Below the pieces are notes generated by a model. That model had not been told where the DNA came from, ran no database searches, and saw only the letters and a program-made list of their open reading frames with translations. Below, piece by piece: positions 21,059 through 30,295 of a stretch of 56,399 bases of DNA. A program made the translations under genes and the position numbers. Within the stretch, counting starts at the first letter, position 1, and every line of letters begins with the position of its first letter. This stretch comes from Pseudolabrys sp. Its GTDB lineage: Bacteria; Pseudomonadota; Alphaproteobacteria; Rhizobiales; Xanthobacteraceae. The stretch covers positions 1 to 56,399 of the forward strand of contig JAHCKG010000029.1 in the NCBI GenBank assembly GCA_026125895.1, written 5' to 3'.

Positions 21059-24000
21059 ATGTCCATCCTCGCCGGCCTTCATCATTTCACCAGCTACAAA
21101 TACGACCGGCCCATTGCGCTCGGCCCGCAGATCGTCCGCCTGCGCCCCGCGCCGCACAGCCGCACCAAAATCCCGAGTTATTCGCTCAAGGTGACGCCAG
21201 CCGAGCACTTCGTGAACTGGCAGCAGGACCCGCACGGCAACTGGCTGGCCCGCTTCGTCTTCCCGGAGAAGACCACCGAGTTCTCGGTGACGGTCGATTT
21301 CACCGCCGATCTCGAAGTCATCAATCCGTTCGATTTCTTCGTCGAGCCCTATGCCGATCAGTGGCCCTTCACCTATGCCGACGAACTCAAGGACGATCTG
21401 GCGCCCTATCTCAAGGCCGAGCCGGTCGAACCCTTGTTGCAGGCGCTGATCGATTCGATCCCGCGCGAGAAACGCAACACCGTGGACTTCGTCGTCGATA
21501 TCAACCAGCGCATCAACAAGGTGGTGAAGTACGTCGTGCGCATGGAGCCCGGCGTGCAGACGCCGGATGAGACCTTGTCCTGCGGCCTCGGCTCGTGCCG
21601 CGACTCGGCTTGGCTCATGGTGCAGTTGCTGCGCCATATCGGTCTCGCCGCGCGTTTCGTCTCCGGTTATCTGATCCAGCTCCGCCCCGATCTCAAATCG
21701 CTCGACGGGCCGAGCGGTACCGACGTCGATTTCACCGACCTGCACGCCTGGACCGAAGTCTATCTTCCCGGCGCCGGCTGGATCGGTCTCGATCCGACCT
21801 CCGGTCTGCTCTGCGGCGAAGGCCACATCCCGGTGGCGGCGACGCCGCATTATCGCTCGGCGGCGCCGATCACCGGCCTGGTCGAGCCGGCCGAGGTCAC
21901 GTTCGATTTCGAGATGAAGGTCGCGCGCATCGCCGAGCGGCCGCGCGTCACCGCGCCATTCTCGGATGAGGCATGGCATGCGCTCGATCAACTCGGCGAC
22001 AAGGTGGATGCCGATCTCACCACCTGGGACGTGCGCCTGACGATGGGCGGCGAGCCGACCTTTGTCTCGATCGACGACTATCAGTCCGCCGAGTGGAACA
22101 CCGCGGCGCTCGGTCCGCAGAAGCTCAAGCGCGCCGGCGACCTCATCGAGCGCCTGCGCCAGCGCTTCGCGCCCAGCGCCCTGCTGCATTACGGCCAGGG
22201 CAAATGGTATCCGGGCGAAGAGCTGCCGCGCTGGGCCTATTCGCTGTACTGGCGGCGCGACGGCGAGCCGATGTGGCAGAACCTCGACCTCATTGCGCGC
22301 GACAAGACCACGCCGCCGCCAACCTCGCTCGATCTGCAGAGTTTCGCCGAAGCCGTCGCCGCGCGCATCGGCCTGCGCCGTGACTACGTGCAGCCGGTGT
22401 ATGAGGACCCGGCCGAACGGCTGCTCAAGGAAAGCGCGCTGCCGGACAATATCGATCCGGCCAATCCGAAGATCGACGACGCCGCGGAGCGCAACCGCAT
22501 CATGCGCTCCTTCGAGAAAAAGCTGACGCATCCGGCCGGCTTCGTCATTCCGGTGCAGCACTGGGCCGCGCAGGCGAGCGGCGGCTGGCTGTCGGAAATC
22601 TGGCAGACGCGGCGCGGCCGCCTGTTCCTCATTCCCGGCGATTCACCGGCGGGCTTGCGCCTGCCGCTCGGCCAGTTGCCCTACATCGCGCCGGCCGATT
22701 ATCCGCATCCGATCCCCGCCGACCCGTTCGGCGAACATCCGGCGCTGGCAGCGGTGGCGGCGGCCGCCGAACCCGGCAAGGCCCCGCCCTTGCAGCCGGA
22801 AACGCTGGTGGCGCAGACGAGGCCCGGCGCGCTGTCGCAGTTGCAGTCGCAGAACTTCCCGGTGCGCACCGCGCTGACCATGGAAATCCGCGACGGCCGC
22901 TTCGCCGTGTTCATGCCGCCGGCCGAACGGCTGGAGGATTATCTCGAGTTGCTCGCCGCAGTCGAGGCCACCGCGGCGTCGCAGAATCTGCCGGTGCATA
23001 TCGAAGGTTATCCGCCGCCGCACGATCCGCGCGTCAGCGTCATCAAGGTGACGCCCGACCCCGGCGTCATCGAAGTCAACGTGCATCCCGCCGCGAACTG
23101 GCGCGAAGCCGTCGATATCACCCGTGGCCTCTATGAAGACGCGCGGCACTCACGCCTCGGCACCGACAAGTTCATGATCGACGGCCGCCACACCGGCACC
23201 GGTGGCGGCAACCATGTCGTGCTCGGCGGACAGTTCGCGTCGGACTCGCCATTCCTGCGCCGGCCCGATCTGTTGAAGAGTCTCGTGCTGTACTGGCAGC
23301 GCCATCCGTCGCTGTCTTATCTGTTCTCCGGCCTGTTCATCGGCCCGACCAGCCAGGCGCCGCGCATCGACGAAGCGCGCCAGGACATTCTCTACGAACT
23401 CGAAATCGCCATGTCGAACGTGCCGGCGCCGGGCAACGGCATGACGCCGCCGCCGTGGCTGGTCGATCGCCTGTTCCGCAACATCCTCGTCGATGTCACC
23501 GGCAACACGCACCGCACCGAAATCTGCATCGACAAACTGTTCTCGCCGGACGGCCCGACCGGTCGGTTAGGCCTCGTCGAATTCCGCTGTTTCGAAATGC
23601 CGCCGGATGCGCGCATGTCGCTGGCGCAGCAGTTGCTGCTGCGCGCGCTGGTCGCCTGGTTCTGGCGCGAGCCGCAGGACGGCAAACTGGCGCGCTGGGG
23701 CACCGCGCTGCACGACAAGTTCATGCTCGAGCATTACGTCTGGAGCGATTTCCTCGATGTGCTCGAGGACCTGAAGCGCGCCGGATATCCATTCGATCCG
23801 GTATGGTTCGACGCGCAGCGGCAATTCCGCTTCCCGCGCTACGGTCTCGTCGAACATGGCGGCGTGTCGCTCGAACTACGTCACGCGCTCGAGCCGTGGC
23901 ACGTGCTCGGCGAGGAAGCCGCCGGCGGCGGCACCACGCGCTTCGTCGATTCATCGGTCGAACGTTTGCAGATCAAGGTCGAGGGCTTCGTCGAGGGCCG

Positions 24001-24379
24001 CCACGCCGTTGCCTGCAACGGCCGCCGTCTGCCGCTGCGCTCCACCGGCCGCAGCGGCGAAGCCGTTGCCGGCGTGCGTTTCAAGGCGTGGAATCTGTCG
24101 GCCGCGCTGCAGCCGACCTTGCCCGTCAACGCGCCGCTCACCTTCGACATCGTCGATCTGTGGAGCCGGCGCTCGCTCGGCGGCTGCGTCTATCATGTGG
24201 CGCACCCCGGCGGCCGCAATTACGAGACATTTCCTGTGAACTCCTACGAGGCGGAGGCCCGCCGGCGGGCGCGCTTCGAGGATATCGGTCATACTGGCGG
24301 GCGCTACGCGCCGTCGCCGGAGGCGCCGTCGCTCGAATTCCCGCACACGCTTGACCTGAGAAGGCCGGGCTGGCTCTAA
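21059..24379 (+). CDS. Transglutaminase-DUF2126 fusion protein
   Basis: A 1,106-aa cytoplasmic protein. Residues 1-300 are a bacterial transglutaminase-like domain with an intact Cys180-His229-Asp245 triad ([35 protein letters not shown]). Residues about 310-1,100 are DUF2126 ([43 protein letters not shown]), predicted in the literature on amidoligases to be a distant glutamine-synthetase-like ligase. The pair could cleave and form peptide-type bonds. It is first in a three-gene operon with an ATP-grasp/alpha-E protein and a second transglutaminase, a conserved set of unproven function. The start is the ATG at 21059; 10 upstream in-frame codons lack support. Confidence 0.92.
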   Translation: MSILAGLHHFTSYKYDRPIALGPQIVRLRPAPHSRTKIPSYSLKVTPAEHFVNWQQDPHGNWLARFVFPEKTTEFSVTVDFTADLEVINPFDFFVEPYADQWPFTYADELKDDLAPYLKAEPVEPLLQALIDSIPREKRNTVDFVVDINQRINKVVKYVVRMEPGVQTPDETLSCGLGSCRDSAWLMVQLLRHIGLAARFVSGYLIQLRPDLKSLDGPSGTDVDFTDLHAWTEVYLPGAGWIGLDPTSGLLCGEGHIPVAATPHYRSAAPITGLVEPAEVTFDFEMKVARIAERPRVTAPFSDEAWHALDQLGDKVDADLTTWDVRLTMGGEPTFVSIDDYQSAEWNTAALGPQKLKRAGDLIERLRQRFAPSALLHYGQGKWYPGEELPRWAYSLYWRRDGEPMWQNLDLIARDKTTPPPTSLDLQSFAEAVAARIGLRRDYVQPVYEDPAERLLKESALPDNIDPANPKIDDAAERNRIMRSFEKKLTHPAGFVIPVQHWAAQASGGWLSEIWQTRRGRLFLIPGDSPAGLRLPLGQLPYIAPADYPHPIPADPFGEHPALAAVAAAAEPGKAPPLQPETLVAQTRPGALSQLQSQNFPVRTALTMEIRDGRFAVFMPPAERLEDYLELLAAVEATAASQNLPVHIEGYPPPHDPRVSVIKVTPDPGVIEVNVHPAANWREAVDITRGLYEDARHSRLGTDKFMIDGRHTGTGGGNHVVLGGQFASDSPFLRRPDLLKSLVLYWQRHPSLSYLFSGLFIGPTSQAPRIDEARQDILYELEIAMSNVPAPGNGMTPPPWLVDRLFRNILVDVTGNTHRTEICIDKLFSPDGPTGRLGLVEFRCFEMPPDARMSLAQQLLLRALVAWFWREPQDGKLARWGTALHDKFMLEHYVWSDFLDVLEDLKRAGYPFDPVWFDAQRQFRFPRYGLVEHGGVSLELRHALEPWHVLGEEAAGGGTTRFVDSSVERLQIKVEGFVEGRHAVACNGRRLPLRSTGRSGEAVAGVRFKAWNLSAALQPTLPVNAPLTFDIVDLWSRRSLGGCVYHVAHPGGRNYETFPVNSYEAEARRRARFEDIGHTGGRYAPSPEAPSLEFPHTLDLRRPGWL

Positions 24380-24388
24380 CCCGATCCG

Positions 24389-26890
24389 ATGGCCGTGCCT
24401 CGCGACAAGACCCTGGACTCGGAAGCAAGCCTCGACGCCTTCGTCGCCGGCTATCGGCCGCTGCCGGGCATTGTCGATGAGATGATGGACGACAGCGGCG
24501 CGGTGCGTCCGCACTGGCGCACGCTGCTGTCGCAGTTCGCCGCCCTCGGCGCTGAAGAAATCGGCCGGCGCTTTGCCGCCGCCGATCGTTACCTGCACGA
24601 CTCCGGTGTGTTCTATCGCGTCTATGAAGACCCGGCCGGCGCCGAGCGGCCGTGGCCGCTCAGCCATGTACCGCTGATCATCGAGCCCGGCGAATGGAAG
24701 GCGCTCGAAGCCGGCCTCGTCCAGCGCGCGCATCTGCTCGAAGCCGTGCTGTCCGACGCTTACGGCGACGGCGAGATGATGCGCGACGGCCGTCTGCCCG
24801 CGGCGTTGGTCGCCGGCAATCCGGAATTCCTGCGGCCGCTGGTCGGCGTCGAGCCGCCGGGCGGCGCGCATCTGCGCTTCTACGCGGTCGATGTAGGCCG
24901 CGGTCCGGACGGGCGCTGGTGGGTGCTCGGCGATCGCGCGCAGGCGCCGTCCGGCGCCGGCTATGCCGTCGAAAGCCGCCTGGCGCTGTCGCGCGCCATG
25001 CCCGACATCTATGCACGGACGCGCGTCGAGCGCGTCGCGCCGTTCTTCCAGGCTTTCCAGGCCGAACTGTTCAGCCACAACCGGCAGGACGACGCGCGCG
25101 TCTGCCTGCTGACGCCAGGGCCGCTCAACGAAACCTATTTCGAGCACACGTTTCTGGCCCGCTATCTCGGCCTGCTGCTGGTCGAAGGCGAAGACCTGAT
25201 CGCGCGCGATGACGGCGTCTTCATCCGCACCATCTCCGGGCTGCGCCGCACCGACGTGCTGCTCCGCCGCATCGACGCCGACTTCGCCGATCCGCTCGAA
25301 CTCAACGCCGCCTCGCGTCTCGGTGTCGCCGGCCTGGTGCAGGCGGTGCGCGACGGCAAGGTGGTGATCGCCAATGCGCTCGGCGCGGGTCTCGTCGAAG
25401 CGCGCGCCATGCTCGCCTTCCTGCCGGCGCTGGCGCCGCAGGTGCTCGGCGAAGAGCTGTCGTTGCCGAACATCGCCACCTGGTGGCTCGGCCGCAAGGA
25501 TGTGCGCGAGGATGTGCTGCCCCGCCTCGACGATGTCGTCATCGCGCCGGCCTTCGGAACGCAGATGGCCGGTTTGCGGCTCGGCGGCGGCGTGCTCGGC
25601 GCCGAATTGTCGGACGGCCAGCGCGCGGTGCTGATGCAGGCGCTGGAAGATCGCCCGATCGATTACATCGCGCAGGAAGCGGTGACGCTCTCGACCACGC
25701 CGGTGTGGCGCGACGGCCGCTTGCAGCCGCGGCCGTTCTCGCTGCGGCTGTTCCTCGCCCGCGTCGGCGATGGCTGGAAGGTGATGCCCGGCGGCTTCGT
25801 GCGCATCGCCGAGAATGCCGATGCGCGCGCCATCAGTTTGCAACAGGGCGACCTCACCGCCGATGCATGGGTGCTGGCCGAAGGCCCGGTGGCGGCGACC
25901 ACGCTGCTTCCCGCGCCGGAGCATGTGCCGATCCAGCGCATGACCGGCATGCTGCAAAGCCGCGCCGCCGACAACCTGTTCTGGGTCGGCCGCTACATCG
26001 AGCGCGCCGAAGCGACGTTGCGGCTGACGCGCGCCATGCTGGGCCGTCTCGCTGATGCTTCCGATGTCGCCGCGCCGCTGGTCGCGGCCATCTCGGGGCT
26101 GCTGCAGAACTGGAGCGCGGCGCCGCTCGATCCGGCATTCTCACCGCCGACCTTGGTGGCGCGCTCGGTGCTGCTCAATCCGGATTTCAACGGGGCTTTG
26201 CCGCGGCTGACGCGGGCGGCGCGCAGCGCGGCGTCCGTGATCCGCGAGCGCTTCTCGCCCGACGCTTGGCGCGCCATCGACGACCTCGTCGCGCTGATCG
26301 CCGCGCCGCTGCCGTACGGCCCTTCGGAAAGCGCGATGATCGATCGCGTCGAGGCGGCCCTGCGCATCATCGCCTCGTTCTCCGGGCTCGCGCAGGAGAA
26401 CATGACGCAGCTTGCCGGCTGGCGTTTCCTCGAACTCGGCCGCCGCATCGAACGGTCGGTGCAGACTTGTCGTTTCGTCCGCACATTTGGCGGCAAGGAC
26501 ACGCCCGACGGTGGCCTCGACGTGCTGCTCGAACTCGCCGACAGCCAGCTCACCTACCGGCAGCGTTACGTCATGATAGCGGCGCTGGCGCCGGTGATCG
26601 ACCTCGTCATGCTCGATCCGTCCAATCCGCGCTCGGTGGCGTTCCAGCTCGACCGCATCGAGGCGCATCTCGCGGCTTTGCCCAAGCGCGAGATCGACGG
26701 CCGGCTGTCGCCGGTGCGGCAGATCGCGGTGTCGCTGGCGACGCGGCTGCGCACCGCCGACGCCGCCAACATTGCCGCCGCCGCGATCGTCGAGACCGAG
26801 AACGACCTGATGCGGCTGTCCGAGATGATTGGCTCGACCTATCTGACGCATAGCGACCGCGCCACGGCGGACGGGGACACGGTGTCATGA
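24389..26890 (+). CDS. Circularly permuted ATP-grasp / alpha-E fusion protein
   Basis: An 833-aa fusion of two proteins that are separate genes in many bacteria. Residues about 1-505 are a circularly permuted ATP-grasp domain (COG2308 type): SGVFYRVYEDP, LRFYAVDVGRGPDGRWWVLGDR, ESRLALSRAMPDIY, and ATP/metal-site text such as LTPGPLNETYFEHTFLARYLG (quoted in part). Residues about 515-833 are the alpha-helical alpha-E domain (DUF403): MLQSRAADNLFWVGRYIERAE. ATP-grasp enzymes ligate a carboxylate to an amine using ATP. It lies 9 bp after the DUF2126 gene and overlaps the next transglutaminase by 4 bp. Confidence 0.92.
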   Translation: MAVPRDKTLDSEASLDAFVAGYRPLPGIVDEMMDDSGAVRPHWRTLLSQFAALGAEEIGRRFAAADRYLHDSGVFYRVYEDPAGAERPWPLSHVPLIIEPGEWKALEAGLVQRAHLLEAVLSDAYGDGEMMRDGRLPAALVAGNPEFLRPLVGVEPPGGAHLRFYAVDVGRGPDGRWWVLGDRAQAPSGAGYAVESRLALSRAMPDIYARTRVERVAPFFQAFQAELFSHNRQDDARVCLLTPGPLNETYFEHTFLARYLGLLLVEGEDLIARDDGVFIRTISGLRRTDVLLRRIDADFADPLELNAASRLGVAGLVQAVRDGKVVIANALGAGLVEARAMLAFLPALAPQVLGEELSLPNIATWWLGRKDVREDVLPRLDDVVIAPAFGTQMAGLRLGGGVLGAELSDGQRAVLMQALEDRPIDYIAQEAVTLSTTPVWRDGRLQPRPFSLRLFLARVGDGWKVMPGGFVRIAENADARAISLQQGDLTADAWVLAEGPVAATTLLPAPEHVPIQRMTGMLQSRAADNLFWVGRYIERAEATLRLTRAMLGRLADASDVAAPLVAAISGLLQNWSAAPLDPAFSPPTLVARSVLLNPDFNGALPRLTRAARSAASVIRERFSPDAWRAIDDLVALIAAPLPYGPSESAMIDRVEAALRIIASFSGLAQENMTQLAGWRFLELGRRIERSVQTCRFVRTFGGKDTPDGGLDVLLELADSQLTYRQRYVMIAALAPVIDLVMLDPSNPRSVAFQLDRIEAHLAALPKREIDGRLSPVRQIAVSLATRLRTADAANIAAAAIVETENDLMRLSEMIGSTYLTHSDRATADGDTVS

Positions 26891-27798
26891 TCTACGACAT
26901 CCGTCAGGTCACCTCCTGTGCCTACGCTTCGCCGGTCGCGCATGCGCATCACGTGCTGCGGCTGACGCCCGTCAACCGCCCCGGCCAGCGCGTGCATCTG
27001 AGCGCGCTGCGCATCGAGCCGCCGCCGGTGAAGGCGCGCGAGGGCGCGGACTTCTTCGGCAACCGGCTGACCTCGATCACCATCAACGAGGCGCACTCGA
27101 CGCTGGCCGTGAAGGTGTCCGCGCGCATCGCCGTCGAGCCCGCCGTCATGCCCGACGCGGCCGCGGCGCCGGCCTGGGAGACGGTGCGCGATGAGGTGTT
27201 CGCGGCCACCGATATCGGCCCGCAGTCGCCGGTGCATTTCCTGTTCACCAGCCGCATGGTGTCGCTCGATCCGGAGATCCGCGACTACGCGCGCCAGAGC
27301 TTCACGCCCGGCCGCTCGATCGTCGAGGCGGCGCTCGAGCTCAACCACCGCATCAAGACCGACATGACCTACGAGATCGGCGCCACCACGGTCACGACCA
27401 CCGCGCCGATGTCGTTCGCGCTGCGGCGCGGCGTTTGCCAGGACTTCGCGCATATCATGATTTCAGGCCTGCGTGGCCTTGGCCTGCCGGCGGCCTATGT
27501 CAGCGGCTACCTGCGCACGACGCGCAATGCCGAGCAGGCGCAGTTGCAGGGCGCCGACGCCATGCATGCCTGGGTCATGGTCTGGTGCGGCGAAGCGCTC
27601 GGCTGGCTTGGCTTCGATCCGACCAACGACATGGTCGCTTCCGACGATCACGTCGTGCTCGCCGTGGGCCGCGATTACTCCGACGTCGCGCCGATGGACG
27701 GCGTCATCGTCGCCGCCGGCGGCCAGCGCATTACCGTGTCGGTGAGCGTGACGCCGGTGCAGCCGACGGCGTCGCTGCTGCCGCAGAACGCGTTGTAG
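26887..27798 (+). CDS. Transglutaminase-like cysteine peptidase
   Basis: A 303-aa protein. The N-terminal about 90 residues are the beta-rich domain of bacterial transglutaminase families. The catalytic core holds Cys184 (RRGVCQDFAH), His227 (DAMHAWVMVW) and Asp244 (GFDPTND). Its start ATG overlaps the stop of the ATP-grasp/alpha-E gene (ATGA), so the three are one transcription unit. In the predicted system it would hydrolyse or transfer peptides made by the ligases. No signal peptide is seen. The proteasome-like (Anbu) peptidase that often accompanies this set is not in the window. Confidence 0.9.
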   Translation: MIYDIRQVTSCAYASPVAHAHHVLRLTPVNRPGQRVHLSALRIEPPPVKAREGADFFGNRLTSITINEAHSTLAVKVSARIAVEPAVMPDAAAAPAWETVRDEVFAATDIGPQSPVHFLFTSRMVSLDPEIRDYARQSFTPGRSIVEAALELNHRIKTDMTYEIGATTVTTTAPMSFALRRGVCQDFAHIMISGLRGLGLPAAYVSGYLRTTRNAEQAQLQGADAMHAWVMVWCGEALGWLGFDPTNDMVASDDHVVLAVGRDYSDVAPMDGVIVAAGGQRITVSVSVTPVQPTASLLPQNAL

Positions 27799-27816
27799 AC
27801 GCGCCCTGCCGCCGCT

Positions 27817-28857
27817 CTAGCCGGCGACGTATTTCTTCCAGTTATCGGTGCGCAAGGGCATGTCGGCGAAGGTCTTGCGCTGATCGGCGGCGCGGCCGAC
27901 CAAGTCGGCGGCGGTCATGTTCTTGCGGTCCAGATAGGCATTCAGTTCCTCCAAGGTGGCCGACAGGGCCGGCGTGCCGCGCAGCATGACGTTCGATGCC
28001 ATCTCCACCGCATGCGCGCCGGCCAGCATCATGCGCGCGACGTCGAGGCCGTTGCGCGCACCGTTGGTCGCGATCAGCGGCTTGTCGGGCCCGAGTTGCT
28101 GCCGCGACACGCTGAGCCAGTGACAGGTGAGCGGCAGGTTCCAGTAGCCGCCGACGCCCAAAGTGGTGCCGAGGAAGGGCTGCATGGTTTCGACATCGGG
28201 AATGAAGCCGAGCAGCCGCCCCGCCATCACCACCGCTTCCGCGCCGGCGGCAAAGGCTGCGGCGGCGAGATCCGGCACGCGTTCGCTCTGGCCGGTGATC
28301 TTGACCCACAGCGGGATCTTGATGGCCTGGCGCACCGCGGAAACGATCATGGTGACGCGCGCTGGATCGAGCTCGGTGGCGACGACGCCCTTGGCCTGGC
28401 TCGCATAGGGCGTGCCGATATTGAGCTCGAGGATGCGCAGGCCCGCCTGTTCGATCTGTCTGGCCATCGCGACCGTCTTGTCGAGATCGGCCACGATGAG
28501 GCTGGCGATGGCGTAGGAGTCCATCGTCTTGGCCTCACGGTCGAGTTGGGCCGTCTGTTCCAGCCAGGCGTCGAAGGCCTGGGGCGTCAGGCCGGAGCGC
28601 GTCGCCATGAAGGCGGTCGCGGGGGCCTGCGGCGTCCATGGGATTTCGCGCCACTGGTCGTCGAGCAGCATGTATTCGGCGCGCTGCAACTGGTCCTTGC
28701 CGCGCTCCATTTCATTGATGGATTTGACGACGACGGCGCCGACGCCGGCCCTGAGCGCGCCCAGCACACCCCCCGCCTCGATCACATGCTCGGCCGCGCC
28801 GGCGATCAGCGGATTCTTCAAGGCGGTCCTGCCGACCGTGACATCGAGGCGGGCCAT
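27817..28857 (-). CDS. Dihydroorotate dehydrogenase-like flavoprotein
   Basis: A 346-aa TIM-barrel flavoprotein of the DHOD / dihydropyrimidine dehydrogenase PreA-like group. It starts DVTVGRTALKNPLIAGA and has LELNIGTPYASQ (FMN/substrate loop), PLWVKITG, AVVMAGRLLGF and an ATNGARNGLDVARMML phosphate-binding segment near the C-terminus. It is not a classical PyrD: the usual active-site Cys/Ser loop is replaced by the N-I-G-T-P-Y context, so a role in pyrimidine synthesis should not be assumed. It lies 135 bp after the PLP-enzyme gene on the same strand and converges with the transglutaminase operon. Confidence 0.75.
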   Translation of the reverse strand: MARLDVTVGRTALKNPLIAGAAEHVIEAGGVLGALRAGVGAVVVKSINEMERGKDQLQRAEYMLLDDQWREIPWTPQAPATAFMATRSGLTPQAFDAWLEQTAQLDREAKTMDSYAIASLIVADLDKTVAMARQIEQAGLRILELNIGTPYASQAKGVVATELDPARVTMIVSAVRQAIKIPLWVKITGQSERVPDLAAAAFAAGAEAVVMAGRLLGFIPDVETMQPFLGTTLGVGGYWNLPLTCHWLSVSRQQLGPDKPLIATNGARNGLDVARMMLAGAHAVEMASNVMLRGTPALSATLEELNAYLDRKNMTAADLVGRAADQRKTFADMPLRTDNWKKYVAG

Positions 28858-28992
28858 TCAATTTCTCCGTCAGATGATCCTGTGCGCGCGTTTTAGACGA
28901 TCTGCGCTTGCGCCGACATAGCACCGGCACGGCGCGCGGCCTGCAGATTCGCCGCATCGTTCCGGAATCGCGAACGCGCTTGATCGCGGCGT

Positions 28993-30132
28993 TCAGCCGA
29001 GCGCGCCGCGCGCGTCGATCGGCCACAGCGTTTCCACACGTGCGCGCGGCGTACCGAAATCGCGCACGCCAACATACCAATCGTGGAGATTGACGGTCGG
29101 ATCGCAGTGGCCGGGCACCAGCAGCAGCTTGTCGCCCCAGGCCGGCGGCGCCGCGCCCGGCGCCACCGTGATGACGCCGTGCTCGTCCGAGGGCCGCTGA
29201 TAGGCGAGACCGGGCCGCTGCCACACATCGGGAAAGCCGCTGTCGTTCGACAGGGCCTTGTGGCCGGCATCGACGACGACCTGATCGGGCGCATTCGCGC
29301 TCATCACCGTCGCCAGCACGAACAGCGCATGTTCGAAGCGCGGCGCGTTGCCGCCCTCCTCGGAGACGTTGCGCGCGTAGTCAGCGTCCATGAAAATGTA
29401 GGAGCCGGCCTGCAACTCGTTCCACACGCCCGACGCGCCTTCGAGCATGAAGGTGCCGGTGCCGGCGCCGCCGATGGTGTCACAGGTAAAGCCGGCCGCC
29501 TTGAGATGCGCGGCGGTGTCGATGACGTCCTGTTGCGCGGCCTCGATCGCCGCGCGACGTTCCGCCGGCGTGCGCAGATGCTGCGCGCGGCCGTGATAGG
29601 CCTGCAAACCGCCGAAGCGCAGATGCGCACAGCGTGCGATCGCCGCGGCGAAGCGCGCCGCCTCCGGCCCCGGCGCCACACCGCAGCGGCGGCCGCCGAC
29701 ATCGATCTCGACCAGCACGTCGATCTTTGAGCCGGCCTGACGCGCGGCTTCGTCGAGCAGCGCGATCTGCTCGAACCGGTCGACGCAGACGCCGACCTTG
29801 ACCTGCCGTGCCAGCGCGGCGAGGCGTGCGAGCTTGCGGGCGCCGACCACCTCGTTGCTGACGAGAATGTCGCGCACGCCGCCGGCGGCCAGCGCTTCCG
29901 CCTCGGCCACCTTCTGGCAGCAGATGCCGACCGCGCCGAGCGCGATCTGCTTGGCGGCGATGATCGCCGATTTGTGCGTCTTGGCGTGCGGGCGCAGCCG
30001 AACGCCGAGCGCCCTCACCCGCTCGGCCAGGAGCGTCATGTTGCGCTCCATGGCGTCGAGGTCGATGACCAGCGCCGGCGTGTCGATCTCGGAAAACGGC
30101 GCGCCGATCTCGGCAGGCGGCAAAGCGGGCAT
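28993..30132 (-). CDS. D-threonine aldolase / D-serine dehydratase family PLP enzyme
   Basis: A 379-aa fold-type III PLP enzyme (alanine-racemase N-terminal barrel plus D-serine-dehydratase-like C-terminal domain). The PLP lysine is in RPHAKTHKS (about residues 48-56). The C-terminal metal pair is likely in VPGHCDPTVN. Such enzymes cleave or dehydrate D-3-hydroxy amino acids. I choose the ATG at 30132 (MPALPPAEIG); the longer frame starting at 30216 would take its first 28 residues from the attachment site and the inserted element. The start is only 33 bp from the tRNA-derived repeat, so the island has been inserted right upstream of this gene and separated it from tRNA-Arg. Confidence 0.82.
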   Translation of the reverse strand: MPALPPAEIGAPFSEIDTPALVIDLDAMERNMTLLAERVRALGVRLRPHAKTHKSAIIAAKQIALGAVGICCQKVAEAEALAAGGVRDILVSNEVVGARKLARLAALARQVKVGVCVDRFEQIALLDEAARQAGSKIDVLVEIDVGGRRCGVAPGPEAARFAAAIARCAHLRFGGLQAYHGRAQHLRTPAERRAAIEAAQQDVIDTAAHLKAAGFTCDTIGGAGTGTFMLEGASGVWNELQAGSYIFMDADYARNVSEEGGNAPRFEHALFVLATVMSANAPDQVVVDAGHKALSNDSGFPDVWQRPGLAYQRPSDEHGVITVAPGAAPPAWGDKLLLVPGHCDPTVNLHDWYVGVRDFGTPRARVETLWPIDARGALG

Positions 30133-30164
30133 GGAGGGGCTCAGGGTCTTATGGCCGGAAAGTC

Positions 30165-30180
30165 TGGCGGTCCCGAGAGG
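30165..30180. repeat. Attachment site copy distal to the tRNA (attL)
   Basis: TGGCGGTCCCGAGAGG is identical to 41742-41757, the last 16 nt of tRNA-Arg(CCU) read on the + strand, including the encoded CCA end. After one mismatch, GTCG also matches. Direct repeats of a tRNA 3' end flanking an integrase gene define the ends of the integrated element (about 30181-41741). Confidence 0.9.
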
Positions 30181-30218
30181 GGTCGCCGTTTCAAGATAGA
30201 ACAATAACTTAGGCATCG

Positions 30219-30274
30219 GTGGGACAGTGAATTGTCCCGCTGTTTTACAGAGCTTTTTGCCGGCTCTGTCCCAC
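30219..30274. promoter_or_regulatory. Candidate integrase arm-type sites at the left end
   Basis: GTGGGACA occurs at 30219-30226 and inverted (TGTCCCAC) at 30267-30274; a half-copy TTGTCCC lies at 30233-30239. The same octamer occurs near the right end at 41689-41696. Repeats present at both ends of an integrating element fit arm-type binding sites for the recombinase. The region also must hold the promoter of the primase-helicase gene. Confidence 0.4.
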
Positions 30275-30295
30275 TCCGGAATACGTTAGAGCGCG

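Noticed and set aside
28858-28992. Possible small gene or regulatory element between the DHOD-like and PLP genes
   Set aside because: No start with ribosome site and no notable symmetry in these 135 bp.
30133-30216. Longer N-terminus for the PLP enzyme starting at 30216
   Set aside because: These codons derive from the attachment repeat and element DNA; homologues start near the ATG at 30132.
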